Below, in pieces: positions 8,300 to 16,388 of a stretch of 64,000 nucleotides of DNA (position 1 is its first letter; each line of letters starts with the position of its first letter). The stretch is from positions 1 through 64,000 of the forward strand of contig CAZBRS010000007.1 in NCBI GenBank assembly GCA_964494475.1, written 5' to 3'. The notes beneath the pieces were generated by a model. That model was given only the letters and a program-made list of their open reading frames with translations, was not told the DNA's origin and ran no database searches. The stretch comes from CAZBRS01 sp964494475 (GTDB lineage Bacteria; Myxococcota_A; UBA9042; CAZBRS01). Both the position numbers and the translations under genes were made by a program.

Positions 8300-9628
8300 T
8301 CAACTCCGAGCAGAGAGTATATCACGACGCGCTTTCGACGCGCGGGGCAAGCGCACGGTGAACTCGGCCCAGCGGCCCTCCTCGGACGCAGCGGTCACGC
8401 GTCCGCCGTGCAGCCGCACGATGCGCCACACGGTGTAGAGCCCGACGCCCGTGCCTTTCTCGCGGGCCAGGGCCGGCAGGTTCAGGCGCGAGAAGCGCTT
8501 GAACAGCTTGCCCCGCTCGGCCTCGGGGAAGCCGTGCCCCTCGTTGCGCACGCCGATCAGCACGTGGTCGCCCTCGCGGCGAAGCGTGACCCGGATCTCG
8601 CCCCCCTCGAAGCCGTACTTCGCGGCGTTCGAGAGCAGGTTGACCCCCACGATGCGCAGCAAGACCGCGTCGCCCTGCAGGGCCACGGGCTCGGCCGGGA
8701 AGTCGCGCGTCACGCGCATGCCCTTCGACACGATCAGCGGCTCGACCGCGTCCTGCGATGGCGCCAGGACCTCGGCGCCCACGTCGGCGAGGTCGGACAC
8801 CGAGGCCTGCAGGTCGCCGCGCTCGATGCGCGCGAGGTTCAGGTATTCGGTGATCAGCCCCAGCAGGTGCTCGGCGCGCCCGACCATGCGATCGAGCTTC
8901 TCGGCCTGTTGGTCGCTCACCGGGCCCAGGTAGCCCGCGCGCATCAGGCGCGCGTCGGTGACGAGGCCCGCCACGGGGCTCTTCAGTTCGTGGGTCACGA
9001 AGCCCAGCATCTCGAAGTAGGCCCGGTTGGCGGCCTCGACCTGCGCTTGCCGCCAGGCCCTCTCGATCACGCGCGACAGCCGCTCGGTGATGGCCTGCAT
9101 CAGGCGCACCTCGAGTTCTCCGAAGGCCCACTTGCGCTGACTCGACAGGAACATCACGCCGACGACGCGGCCGTCGACCGCCAGCGGGCAGGTCATGCTG
9201 GACCGAATGCCCTCGGCCACGGCCAGCCGGGACGACGCGCTCCGGGGGTTCTCGTCGAGGTACTGCTCGAGATCGCCGATCAACCGCGGAGAGCCCCGCT
9301 CGATCACCTCGGCCAGCGACGTACCGGTCAGTTCGGCGGAGTAGCCCTCGCGCAGCCGAAGCGGCCGGTAGTTGGCGACCACGTGCGTCGCCGTCAGGCG
9401 CTCCCCCGACTCGTCCAGGAACGCGAGCCCGATGCGATCCGAGGCGAAGACCGGGGCCACGTCGTCGAACAGGTCCTGTAGCACGGCCTCGATCGTCGGA
9501 GCCACGACCGCGTGGCGATTCACGAGGCTCAGCAAGGCCTCCTCGCGGGCAGACAGGTCCGTCGCCGACCGAGTGGCCGCCGGATCGATGTAGCTGACGG
9601 GGGGCGTATCGTGACGATGGGAGGACAT
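8300..9628 (-). CDS. GAF-domain sensor histidine kinase
   Basis: 442 aa, with no membrane span, so cytosolic. A GAF domain covers about residues 40-190 (CPLAVDGRVVGVMFLSS near its end). A HisKA H-box follows (FVTHELKSPVAGL, His213), then an HATPase_c domain with N-box NLLSNAAKYG (about 330-339) and G2 box GTGVGLYTVWRIV. The G1 box reads NEGHG where DxGxG is usual, so the conserved Asp is Asn; ATP binding may be altered. It probably autophosphorylates in response to a ligand at the GAF domain. No cognate response regulator lies next to it. It is first in the operon with the small membrane protein and GGDEF gene. Confidence 0.88.
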   Translation of the reverse strand: MSSHRHDTPPVSYIDPAATRSATDLSAREEALLSLVNRHAVVAPTIEAVLQDLFDDVAPVFASDRIGLAFLDESGERLTATHVVANYRPLRLREGYSAELTGTSLAEVIERGSPRLIGDLEQYLDENPRSASSRLAVAEGIRSSMTCPLAVDGRVVGVMFLSSQRKWAFGELEVRLMQAITERLSRVIERAWRQAQVEAANRAYFEMLGFVTHELKSPVAGLVTDARLMRAGYLGPVSDQQAEKLDRMVGRAEHLLGLITEYLNLARIERGDLQASVSDLADVGAEVLAPSQDAVEPLIVSKGMRVTRDFPAEPVALQGDAVLLRIVGVNLLSNAAKYGFEGGEIRVTLRREGDHVLIGVRNEGHGFPEAERGKLFKRFSRLNLPALAREKGTGVGLYTVWRIVRLHGGRVTAASEEGRWAEFTVRLPRASKARRDILSARS

Positions 9629-9752
9629 GCGGAACGGGGCCCCTTCGGGGTTGGTCCCTAAAAAGGTAGTGTTGGAAACGGTGGCGACAAGGCCGCTGAC
9701 AGCCCGGCAGCGCCGTGGTAGGTTCCCGAATCGGCCGGAGGCGGGGGGCGAG

Positions 9753-10585
9753 ATGCGGGCGACGGGCTGGGTGCTGACGCTGCTGGCGTGCGCGAGCTGC
9801 GGAGCGAGCGGCTTCTCGGTGCGCTTCTCGACGGTCGAGTACCATGGCCGGGCGTGGAGCCTCAGCGGCGACGAGCCCTCGCCTCAGCGCGGAACCGGGG
9901 GCACGCGGGGGTGGCAGCTGCAGTCGGCCGCCGCCGATCGAGCCTCGTGGTTCTACACCGAATCGATCAACGAGTGGCCGCCCGAGCGCGTGCTGCTGCT
10001 CCTCGCGCTCGAGGACGCCGCAGCCCCGACCGCTCCCGCCGCCGGCGACGGGGACGGTGCTTCCTGGACGGCCGCCTGGCAGAAGCCCGGCGTCGTGGCC
10101 GGGTCGGCCCTGGCGCAGGTGGCCGAGGTGAGCTGGCTCGGCGACGCGACGCGCGAGGTCGCCGACGGGGTCGAGACCGAGCGGGCGCCCGTGGTGCTGC
10201 GCTCGGGCACGGCCTGGGGGGCGTCGCTGTCGGGGGGCTTCTTCGTGCGCGGCCACGTGATGTGCCGGCGCGACGCGCGCGCGACGCTGATCACCTGCGC
10301 GCTCTCGGGGCTGGCGTCGGAGAACGCCCCGGAGGTCCAGCCCGCCGACTTCGAGGCCGACGCCGAACTGGCCGAGAACGCCCAGTGGTTGAAGACCTAC
10401 NNNNNNNNNNNNNNNNNNNNNNNNNNNNNNNNNNNNNNNNNNNNNNNNNNNNNNNNNNNNNNNNNNNNNNNNNNNNNNNNNNNNNNNNNNNNNNNNNNNN
10501 CGACTTCGAGGCCGACGCCGAACTGGCCGAGAACGCCCAGTGGTTGAAGACCTACGTCGGGGCCCTGCAGCTCAAGCGTCGCTGA
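9753..10585 (+). CDS. lipoprotein of unknown function, interrupted by a scaffold gap
   Basis: The ATG at 9753 gives a lipoprotein signal (ATGWVLTLLACASCG). The frame runs to the N block at 10400 and resumes after it. The 55 bases on each side of the Ns are identical. If the duplicate and Ns are collapsed, the frame stays open and ends at 10585, giving a 225-aa protein ending LKTYVGALQLKRR. The body contains a Gly/Ala/Pro linker and short beta-rich stretches; no family is recognised. It diverges from the sensor kinase gene. The listed coordinates include the 155 artefactual bases. Confidence 0.7.
10346..10555. other. assembly join: 100 N flanked by identical 55-bp ends
   Basis: Bases 10346-10400 and 10501-10555 are identical, with exactly 100 N between them. 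This is the signature of a scaffolder joining two contigs that share a k=55 end. The true sequence is most likely continuous and 155 bases shorter. Confidence 0.95.
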
Positions 10586-10736
10586 GAGCTTGTGAACCTT
10601 TCACAAGCTCTCAGGTTGTTGTTGTTGGCGTGGGCACCCGGAGCCCACGCCAGGCGAGCGTCCGATAGCCGCTCGCGTCAGAGCCCGTAATGGTTCACAG
10701 GCTCTAAGCCTTTCTGCCCAAGACGTTACGGGCTCT
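10583..10736. repeat. array of four inverted repeats between convergent genes
   Basis: Four hairpins follow each other. First, a perfect 14-bp stem with a 3-base loop, 10583-10596/10600-10613. Second, GGCGTGGGC/GCCCACGCC, 10627-10635/10643-10651. Third, GCGAGCG/CGCTCGC, 10654-10660/10670-10676. Fourth, AGAGCCCGTAA/TTACGGGCTCT, 10680-10690/10726-10736. They fill the space between the ends of the lipoprotein and TPR genes, and the last overlaps the TPR stop. No U-tract follows the stems. They may be transcription stops, RNA-stabilising ends or REP-like elements. Confidence 0.75.
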
Positions 10737-11736
10737 CGGGCTCCCCCTCCGCGGGCGGGCCGTCGTCGACGCCCGCCAGGCCGGCCCGCAGCTCGGCCAG
10801 CCCGCGGTGGAACGGCGCCAGCCTCAGGGCGGCCTCGACCGTCTCGCGCGCCCGGCTGGCGCGTCCCTCGTCCCGGTAGGCGCGGGCCACGCCGCACGCC
10901 ACGTCGGCGCGAATCTCGACCGCCACCTCGTCGGTGCAGTACTTCTGGGCCAACGACTTGATCTTCTTGCGCTTGCCGAGCTGCTCGAGCAGCGCCACCA
11001 GGTAGGGCAGCGCGAAGTGGTCGTTGGGGATGGTGGCCTCGAGCTTCTTGCAGACCTCGTCGACGCGGGCCAGCCGGCCCACGGCCAACTGCAACCGCCC
11101 CAGGTTGTTGAGCAGGGCCAGCCGGTCGAGTTGGCGCTTCTTCTGCAGCCCCGCGAAGAACTGCACGCCCCGCTCGGCGAGCCCGGAGGCCACGTACAGG
11201 GCGCGCGCGCGGTCCATGAGCCCCTCGTCGAACGGGAACTCGCGGATGGCGGCCTCGTACTCGGTGAGCGCCGCCTCGGCGTGCCCAAGCCGCTCGAGCG
11301 CCTCGCCGCGCGACCGCCGCGCCTCCACGGTGCCCTGCCCCGGCTTCTCGGTGCGCAGCCGCTCGAGCGTCTTGCCCGGCTGGCCGCTCTCGGTGTAGAG
11401 CCGACCCAACGTGGAGGCCAGCGTGTCGTCGCCGGGGAAGCGCTCGGTGCCCCGCTCGAGCACCCCCACGGCGTCGGCGAGCCGGCCCTGCTCCTTGAGC
11501 GTGAGCGCCAGGTACAGGGGCAACGTCGGGTCCTCGACCCCTGCGTCGGTCGCCTCGCCGAACAGCTCCTCGGCCTCCTCGAGCTCGCCCAGGTAGAAGC
11601 ACAGGATGGCGTCGGCCACCAGCCCCAGATCGGACTCGAGGGCGCGGATCTCTTCGACCTGCTGCCGGGCGCGCTCGAACTCGAGCAGGTAGAGGCTGCG
11701 CAGGAGCAGCCGGATCTTCGGATGGGAGGTGTCCAC
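10726..11736 (-). CDS. TPR-repeat protein
   Basis: The 336-aa, soluble, all-helical protein has TPR units across most of its length, e.g. LALTLKEQGRLADAVGVLERGTERFPGD, GEALERLGHAEAALTEYEAAIREFP and ARAYRDEGRASRARETVEAALRLAP. There is no signal peptide, so it is cytosolic. TPRs mediate protein contacts; no enzymatic domain is present. Its partner is unknown. The start ATG at 11736 lies about 96 bp upstream of the neighbouring lipoprotein gene end. The stop codon lies in the right arm of an inverted repeat. Confidence 0.85.
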   Translation of the reverse strand: MDTSHPKIRLLLRSLYLLEFERARQQVEEIRALESDLGLVADAILCFYLGELEEAEELFGEATDAGVEDPTLPLYLALTLKEQGRLADAVGVLERGTERFPGDDTLASTLGRLYTESGQPGKTLERLRTEKPGQGTVEARRSRGEALERLGHAEAALTEYEAAIREFPFDEGLMDRARALYVASGLAERGVQFFAGLQKKRQLDRLALLNNLGRLQLAVGRLARVDEVCKKLEATIPNDHFALPYLVALLEQLGKRKKIKSLAQKYCTDEVAVEIRADVACGVARAYRDEGRASRARETVEAALRLAPFHRGLAELRAGLAGVDDGPPAEGEPESP

Positions 11737-11832
11737 GCGCCCCGTTCGCCCCGACGATGAGGCTCCATTTCAGCACAAGCGGGCGCGCGGGGGAAGCAGG
11801 GACATCGGCGAGAGGTCGGAGGCCGCTCCGGC

Positions 11833-13869
11833 CTACGGGAGGGAGGGCCCCGGCTCGTCGTTCAGCCTCTCGAGGTCGAGCCCCGCCGGGTACCCGTAGG
11901 ACACGTGGAAGTCGTACCCGTAGACGTACACCCCCACGGGCGCGCTCGCGTCGACGCGGTGCACGCCGTCCTTGATCCGGAAGCGCGCGACCCGCCAGGC
12001 GCCGGTTCCCACGGCGGCCCACAGGCCCGGCTCGACCAGGGCGCCGTCGAAGACCACCTGGGCGTCCTTCGGCGCATGGAGCGTAACGTAATCGAGCTCG
12101 TACTTGTCGGGCGCCAGGAAGACGTACTGGTCGCGGAACTGCTCGGTGGGCACCTGCACCAGGAACGACGGGTCGCCGATGGCCGCGTCGCCGGGCTCCT
12201 CGGTCTTGCCCGGCGTCGGGGAGTCCCAGCCCGCGAAGAACTGGCCGACCATCACGGGCTTGTCGGCCACCAACTCGAAGTGCTCGTCCGAGGCGAACTC
12301 GATCCACTCGCCGGCGTTCAAGACCGGGAAGTCGCCGCCGTTCTGGGGGGGCAGCGTGGTGAAGCGCGTGCCGTCGTCGGCGGCCAGCACGCGCCACAGG
12401 TCCTTCTCGGTGGTGCGGTCGAAGCTCTTGCCGCACAGGTAGTGCTTGCCCCAGGCGGCCACGGGCAGCAACTGATCCTCGAGGTGATCGCAGAAGCCGG
12501 TGATGAATCGGAAGCAGTCTTCGTGCCGCTCGCAGGCTACGGGCGCGTCGGTGCCGTCGAGGCCGCGCCACTCGCAGAACCCGTCGGAGCCGCAGAGCTC
12601 GGTGTTGGGCGCGTTGGCGCACTCGAGCCCGCCGAACACGGCCACGGGCTTCGAGGCCACCACCACCGAGCCCGTGAAGTCCGAGCCCGCCCCGTTGCTC
12701 TCGATATTCAGCACGTCGAAGCGCGAGAGCTTCAAGACCCCCGTGGACTCGCCGGGCTCGAGGTGCGGCACGTCGCCGGCCAGGGTGGGCGCGGTCACGG
12801 TGACCACCACGTCGGTCGTGCCCGGCGACACGGCCACCACGGCCAGGAAGCCGCGCAGGTAATCGTAGGTCTGCTCGCGCGACATCACGTAGTACCACGT
12901 GCCGTCGACGTTCGAGGGGAAGAGCAGCGAGGCGTCGTTCGACTTCACGCCGACGTTCGCGAGCGGGTTGAACTGGTAGGTGGTGACCGGGATGGACGAG
13001 ACCACGTGGTAGGCGAGCGGCGCTATCACCGTGCCGTTCACGTCGCGCCGGGGCAGGTAGAACACGCGCAGGTCGCCGGGCCCGATGGCCTCGGCCTGGA
13101 AGGGCCGGGCCGGGTCGGACTCGCCCGTGTCGCACAGCCACTTGGGGTCCGTCTCGCACGCGAAGGGCTCACCGGTGACGACCTCCTCGACGCCCAGCGC
13201 CTCGTTCCAGCGCGTGATGGTCACGCTGGCCGGGAAGCGCTCGTGCGGGTTCGACACCACGATGGCGTAGGGCGCGCCCATGGCGTCGGCCTCCTCGCCC
13301 GGAATGTACGCGTTGTCGAGATCGGCGCCCCAGGTGTCGCACCCCAGGTAGGTGTTCCACTTGAGCGAGAGCTCGCACAGCCCGATGCACGCGCCCTGGA
13401 AGCACACCTTGCCCGTGGTCGCCCCCGAGCACTCCTCGAGCAACTCGTTGCCCTGCCCGTCCTCGGCGCACCGCACCACGCGATCCTCGCCGTCGCACGC
13501 GCGCGTGCCGGGCAGGCACGGCGTGCACCGCCCGTCGAGGCACGCCGACTGCCCCCCGGTCGCGGTCAGGCAGGGTTCGATGCCGAAGCCGTCGCCGCCC
13601 GGCAGGCACACCTTCAGCGACAGCCCGTCGACGGCGCAGCCATACGCGGTACCGGGCCAGCACGTGGTGCCGTCGGGCGGGGGAGCGTCGGGGGGGTCGG
13701 GCCAGTCGGAGGCGGCCACGTCGGCGGGAGTGGTCGCGTCCGGCGCCGCGTCGGCGTCGCGGTGGGCGAGGCCGTCGGCGAAGTGCCAGTCGGACGAGGG
13801 CCCCCCGCTGCCGCCGCAGGCGACCAGTCCGAGGAGCAACCACCACCGCGCGAGTCTGAACTCCCTCAT
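11833..13869 (-). CDS. IgGFc-binding-like surface lipoprotein
   Basis: 678 aa with lipobox LVAC at about residue 18. A low-complexity Asp/Pro/Ala spacer (20-70) is followed by a Cys-rich region (CWPGTAYGCAVDG, CLDGRCTPCLPGTRAC). A long beta-rich domain then carries features typical of bacterial IgGFc-binding N-terminal-like proteins: YHVVSSIPVTTYQFNPL, SNDASLLFPS, WYYVMSREQTY, GKHYLCGKSFDR and GFLAVVAVSPGTT. Proteins of this type are abundant in Myxococcota and are assumed to sit on the outer surface. Binding to immunoglobulin is not implied here. It stands alone, upstream of the TPR gene on the same strand. Confidence 0.82.
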   Translation of the reverse strand: MREFRLARWWLLLGLVACGGSGGPSSDWHFADGLAHRDADAAPDATTPADVAASDWPDPPDAPPPDGTTCWPGTAYGCAVDGLSLKVCLPGGDGFGIEPCLTATGGQSACLDGRCTPCLPGTRACDGEDRVVRCAEDGQGNELLEECSGATTGKVCFQGACIGLCELSLKWNTYLGCDTWGADLDNAYIPGEEADAMGAPYAIVVSNPHERFPASVTITRWNEALGVEEVVTGEPFACETDPKWLCDTGESDPARPFQAEAIGPGDLRVFYLPRRDVNGTVIAPLAYHVVSSIPVTTYQFNPLANVGVKSNDASLLFPSNVDGTWYYVMSREQTYDYLRGFLAVVAVSPGTTDVVVTVTAPTLAGDVPHLEPGESTGVLKLSRFDVLNIESNGAGSDFTGSVVVASKPVAVFGGLECANAPNTELCGSDGFCEWRGLDGTDAPVACERHEDCFRFITGFCDHLEDQLLPVAAWGKHYLCGKSFDRTTEKDLWRVLAADDGTRFTTLPPQNGGDFPVLNAGEWIEFASDEHFELVADKPVMVGQFFAGWDSPTPGKTEEPGDAAIGDPSFLVQVPTEQFRDQYVFLAPDKYELDYVTLHAPKDAQVVFDGALVEPGLWAAVGTGAWRVARFRIKDGVHRVDASAPVGVYVYGYDFHVSYGYPAGLDLERLNDEPGPSLP

Positions 13870-13900
13870 GCAGCCAGGGTAGGAAGGCCGGGTCGGGCTG

Positions 13901-14530
13901 TCAACGCCCCGCCTGCAGCGTGACGCCCTCGAACACCAGCTTGAGGATGTGCTGCAGCGTCTCGTCGAGCACCTTCGGGTCCGCCAGGTCTTCGTGCCAG
14001 AGGCCCGCCAGCCCGTGCTTGCGGTTGAAGACTCCCAGGCAGAGGCCCGAGACGCTCATGATGAGCCGGCGGATGTCGACGTCGGGGCGGAAGGTGCCCT
14101 GCTGGACGCCGGCCTGCAGGATGGCCTCGAGGGCGGGTACGCCCCGCGCAGCCAGCGCGTCGAGGGCGCGGCCCTCGTGGGCTCCGAGGTGCAGCGTCTC
14201 CCAGCCGAGCAGGCGCACGAAGCCCGGGTTCTCGGCCAGGAAGTAGTAGTAGGTGCGGATGATGCGCTCGGCCTGCTGGCGAGGGGTCTCGTCGGCGGTG
14301 CAGGCCACTCTGGTGGCGGCCACGAAGCGCCGGAACTGCTCGCGGATGACGTGCTCGTACATGGCCTCCTTGGAGCCGAAGTACAGGTACATCATGCGCT
14401 TGTTGACCTTGGCCGTCTCGGCGATCTCGTCGACGCGGGCGCCGTCGAAGCCCTTGGCGACGAAGACCTTCTCGGCGGCCTCGAGCAGGCGCTGGCGCGT
14501 CGCAGTGGCATCCCGTTTCTGCCTGGTCAT
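13901..14530 (-). CDS. TetR-family transcriptional regulator
   Basis: 209 aa. The N-terminal HTH (about residues 8-55) has the TetR signature: ATRQRLLEAAEKVFVAKGFDGARVDEIAETAKVN, then MMYLYFGSKEAMYEHVI. The C-terminal part is a helical ligand/dimer domain. A strong GAGGAGG site precedes the ATG. The gene follows the PAS sensor kinase by 10 bp and is probably co-transcribed. Target genes are unknown; TetR proteins usually repress their own operon or a neighbour until a small ligand binds. Confidence 0.93.
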   Translation of the reverse strand: MTRQKRDATATRQRLLEAAEKVFVAKGFDGARVDEIAETAKVNKRMMYLYFGSKEAMYEHVIREQFRRFVAATRVACTADETPRQQAERIIRTYYYFLAENPGFVRLLGWETLHLGAHEGRALDALAARGVPALEAILQAGVQQGTFRPDVDIRRLIMSVSGLCLGVFNRKHGLAGLWHEDLADPKVLDETLQHILKLVFEGVTLQAGR

Positions 14531-14540
14531 CGGACCCTCC

Positions 14541-16283
14541 TCACCCGGGCGCCTTCGACGCGGCCTCGACCGAATCTTCGGCGCGCGTGTGCCGCAGGTG
14601 CTCGGCCGGGAGCGTGAACACGAAGGTCGCTCCCTTGCCGGGCGCCGAGACGACCGAGATGCGGCCCCCGTGGCGTTCGACGATGCGCTTGCAGATGGCG
14701 AGCCCGATGCCCGTTCCGGCGTAGGCCGACTCGGGGTGCAGGCGCTCGAAGATGTTGAAGATGCGGTCGAAGTGCGCCGGATCGATGCCGATGCCGTTGT
14801 CGGCGACCGACAGCTCCCAGCGATCGTCGTCGCGCCTGGCGGAGACCACGACGCGCGGCGGTTCGGCGCCCCGGAACTTGATGGCGTTGCCGACGAGGTT
14901 CTGGAAGAGCTGGACCAACTGCACCTCGTCGCCCGAGACGTGGGGCAGGTTCCGCCAGGTGACCTCGGCGCCGCTCTCGGCCGCCGCCGCCTTGAGGTTC
15001 GAAGCCGCGGTGTCGAGCACGCCGCCGAGGTCGACGCGCTCGAAGACCTTGCCCCTCGTGCCCACGCGGGAGTACTCGAGCAGGTCGCCGAGCAGGCGCT
15101 CCATGCGCCGCACGGCCTGGACGATGCGCTCGAGGTGCTCGCGCCCCTCGGGGTCGAGGTGCCCGGCGTGGTCGGCCGTGAGGATCTCGGCGAAGGAGCC
15201 GATGGTGCGGAGCGGGGCCCGCAGGTCGTGCGAGGCCACGTACGCGAAGTCTTCGAGCTCCTGATTCGACCGCCGCAGCTCGGCCACGGTCTTGGAGAGC
15301 TCGGCGTCGCGCCGCTTGCGCCGCGAGACGTCGCGGATGGCCGACACGCGCACCAGCTTGCCTTCGTACGGGATGGGCCGGGTGCGGATCTCGACGTGGA
15401 CGCGCACGCCGTCGCGGCGCAGGCCCACGGCCTCGTACTGGGTGTCCTCGGCCAGGGCCAACCGCGACAGCACGAGCTCGTGCGACTCGGGGGCGAAGAA
15501 GCGCAGAAGGTCGGTGCCCTTGGCGTCGGAGGGCTCGTACCCGAAGGTCTCACCGAAATTCGCGTTGGCGTCCATCACCTCGCGCTCGTCGTGCAGCAGG
15601 ATGGTCTCGAAGGTGGCCTCGGCGAGCTTGCGAAAACGCTCCTCGCCCTGACGGGCTTCGTGGACGGCGCGCTCGGCCTGCACCCGGTTGTGGCTCTCGA
15701 ACACCCGCGTCGACTGCATGCGATGGAGCGAGCGCACGCGCATTTCGTGGACGGCAGCCGTCAGCATCGACGCCGTAGCCAGCGTGGCCACGTGCATGGG
15801 CGCTTCGGGGAAGACGGGCAGGAGGTGCCAGGCCGTGAGCCAGGCCGCCCAGGCCGCGCCGATGACCAGGGCCAGCCAGGCCTCGGAGAGCAGCACCATG
15901 CCGCTGGCCAGCACGACGAGCGCGATGAGCGTGGTCTGCTGGGGCTCACCGGAGAGCGCGAACGAGGCGCCCCCGAACGCGATGAGCACGACCGCCAGCC
16001 CGGCCACGATGGGGTGCCCCCAGGAGGGCGAGAGCTTGGCGCGGCGCAGCGCGGAGCGGAGGACGAAGAGGAGGAGCGAACCGACCCCCGCGAGGACGCT
16101 CAAGGAGGCCCGGCCCTCGGGCATGGGCAGCGCCGCGTCGGCGATGGCGTAGGCCCCGAGCGCGAGAGCACACACCGTCGCCACTGGACGCGCGCTGTCG
16201 AGCACCAGCGCGTCGAGCTCGACCCGTCGCCGCGAAGGCGACAGATCGGAGGGTGTGAACTCCGGCCGGGAATAGGGATCCAC
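14541..16283 (-). CDS. membrane PAS sensor histidine kinase
   Basis: 580 aa. About six membrane spans occupy residues 34-180 with very short loops, suggesting sensing within the membrane. A helical linker leads to a PAS domain (about 212-322: FRKLAEATFETILLHDE, then RRKRRDAELSK at the PAC end). The HisKA H-box is YVASHDLRAPLRT (His352). The HATPase_c domain has N-box LVGNAIKF, G1 DNGIGID and G2 GTGIGLAICKRIVERHGG, all intact, so the kinase should be active. The H-box and domain type resemble the cyanobacteriochrome/phytochrome-type kinases. The TetR gene follows directly; no response regulator is adjacent. Confidence 0.92.
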   Translation of the reverse strand: MDPYSRPEFTPSDLSPSRRRVELDALVLDSARPVATVCALALGAYAIADAALPMPEGRASLSVLAGVGSLLLFVLRSALRRAKLSPSWGHPIVAGLAVVLIAFGGASFALSGEPQQTTLIALVVLASGMVLLSEAWLALVIGAAWAAWLTAWHLLPVFPEAPMHVATLATASMLTAAVHEMRVRSLHRMQSTRVFESHNRVQAERAVHEARQGEERFRKLAEATFETILLHDEREVMDANANFGETFGYEPSDAKGTDLLRFFAPESHELVLSRLALAEDTQYEAVGLRRDGVRVHVEIRTRPIPYEGKLVRVSAIRDVSRRKRRDAELSKTVAELRRSNQELEDFAYVASHDLRAPLRTIGSFAEILTADHAGHLDPEGREHLERIVQAVRRMERLLGDLLEYSRVGTRGKVFERVDLGGVLDTAASNLKAAAAESGAEVTWRNLPHVSGDEVQLVQLFQNLVGNAIKFRGAEPPRVVVSARRDDDRWELSVADNGIGIDPAHFDRIFNIFERLHPESAYAGTGIGLAICKRIVERHGGRISVVSAPGKGATFVFTLPAEHLRHTRAEDSVEAASKAPG

Positions 16284-16388
16284 GCGGCGCTCCCATGTGC
16301 GGAACGGCCAGGATTATCCGCCGGGCGACGGCGGGGGTCAAGGCGCGAGAACGAATCGGGGAGATCGGCGGGGACGGCCGGAGACCCG

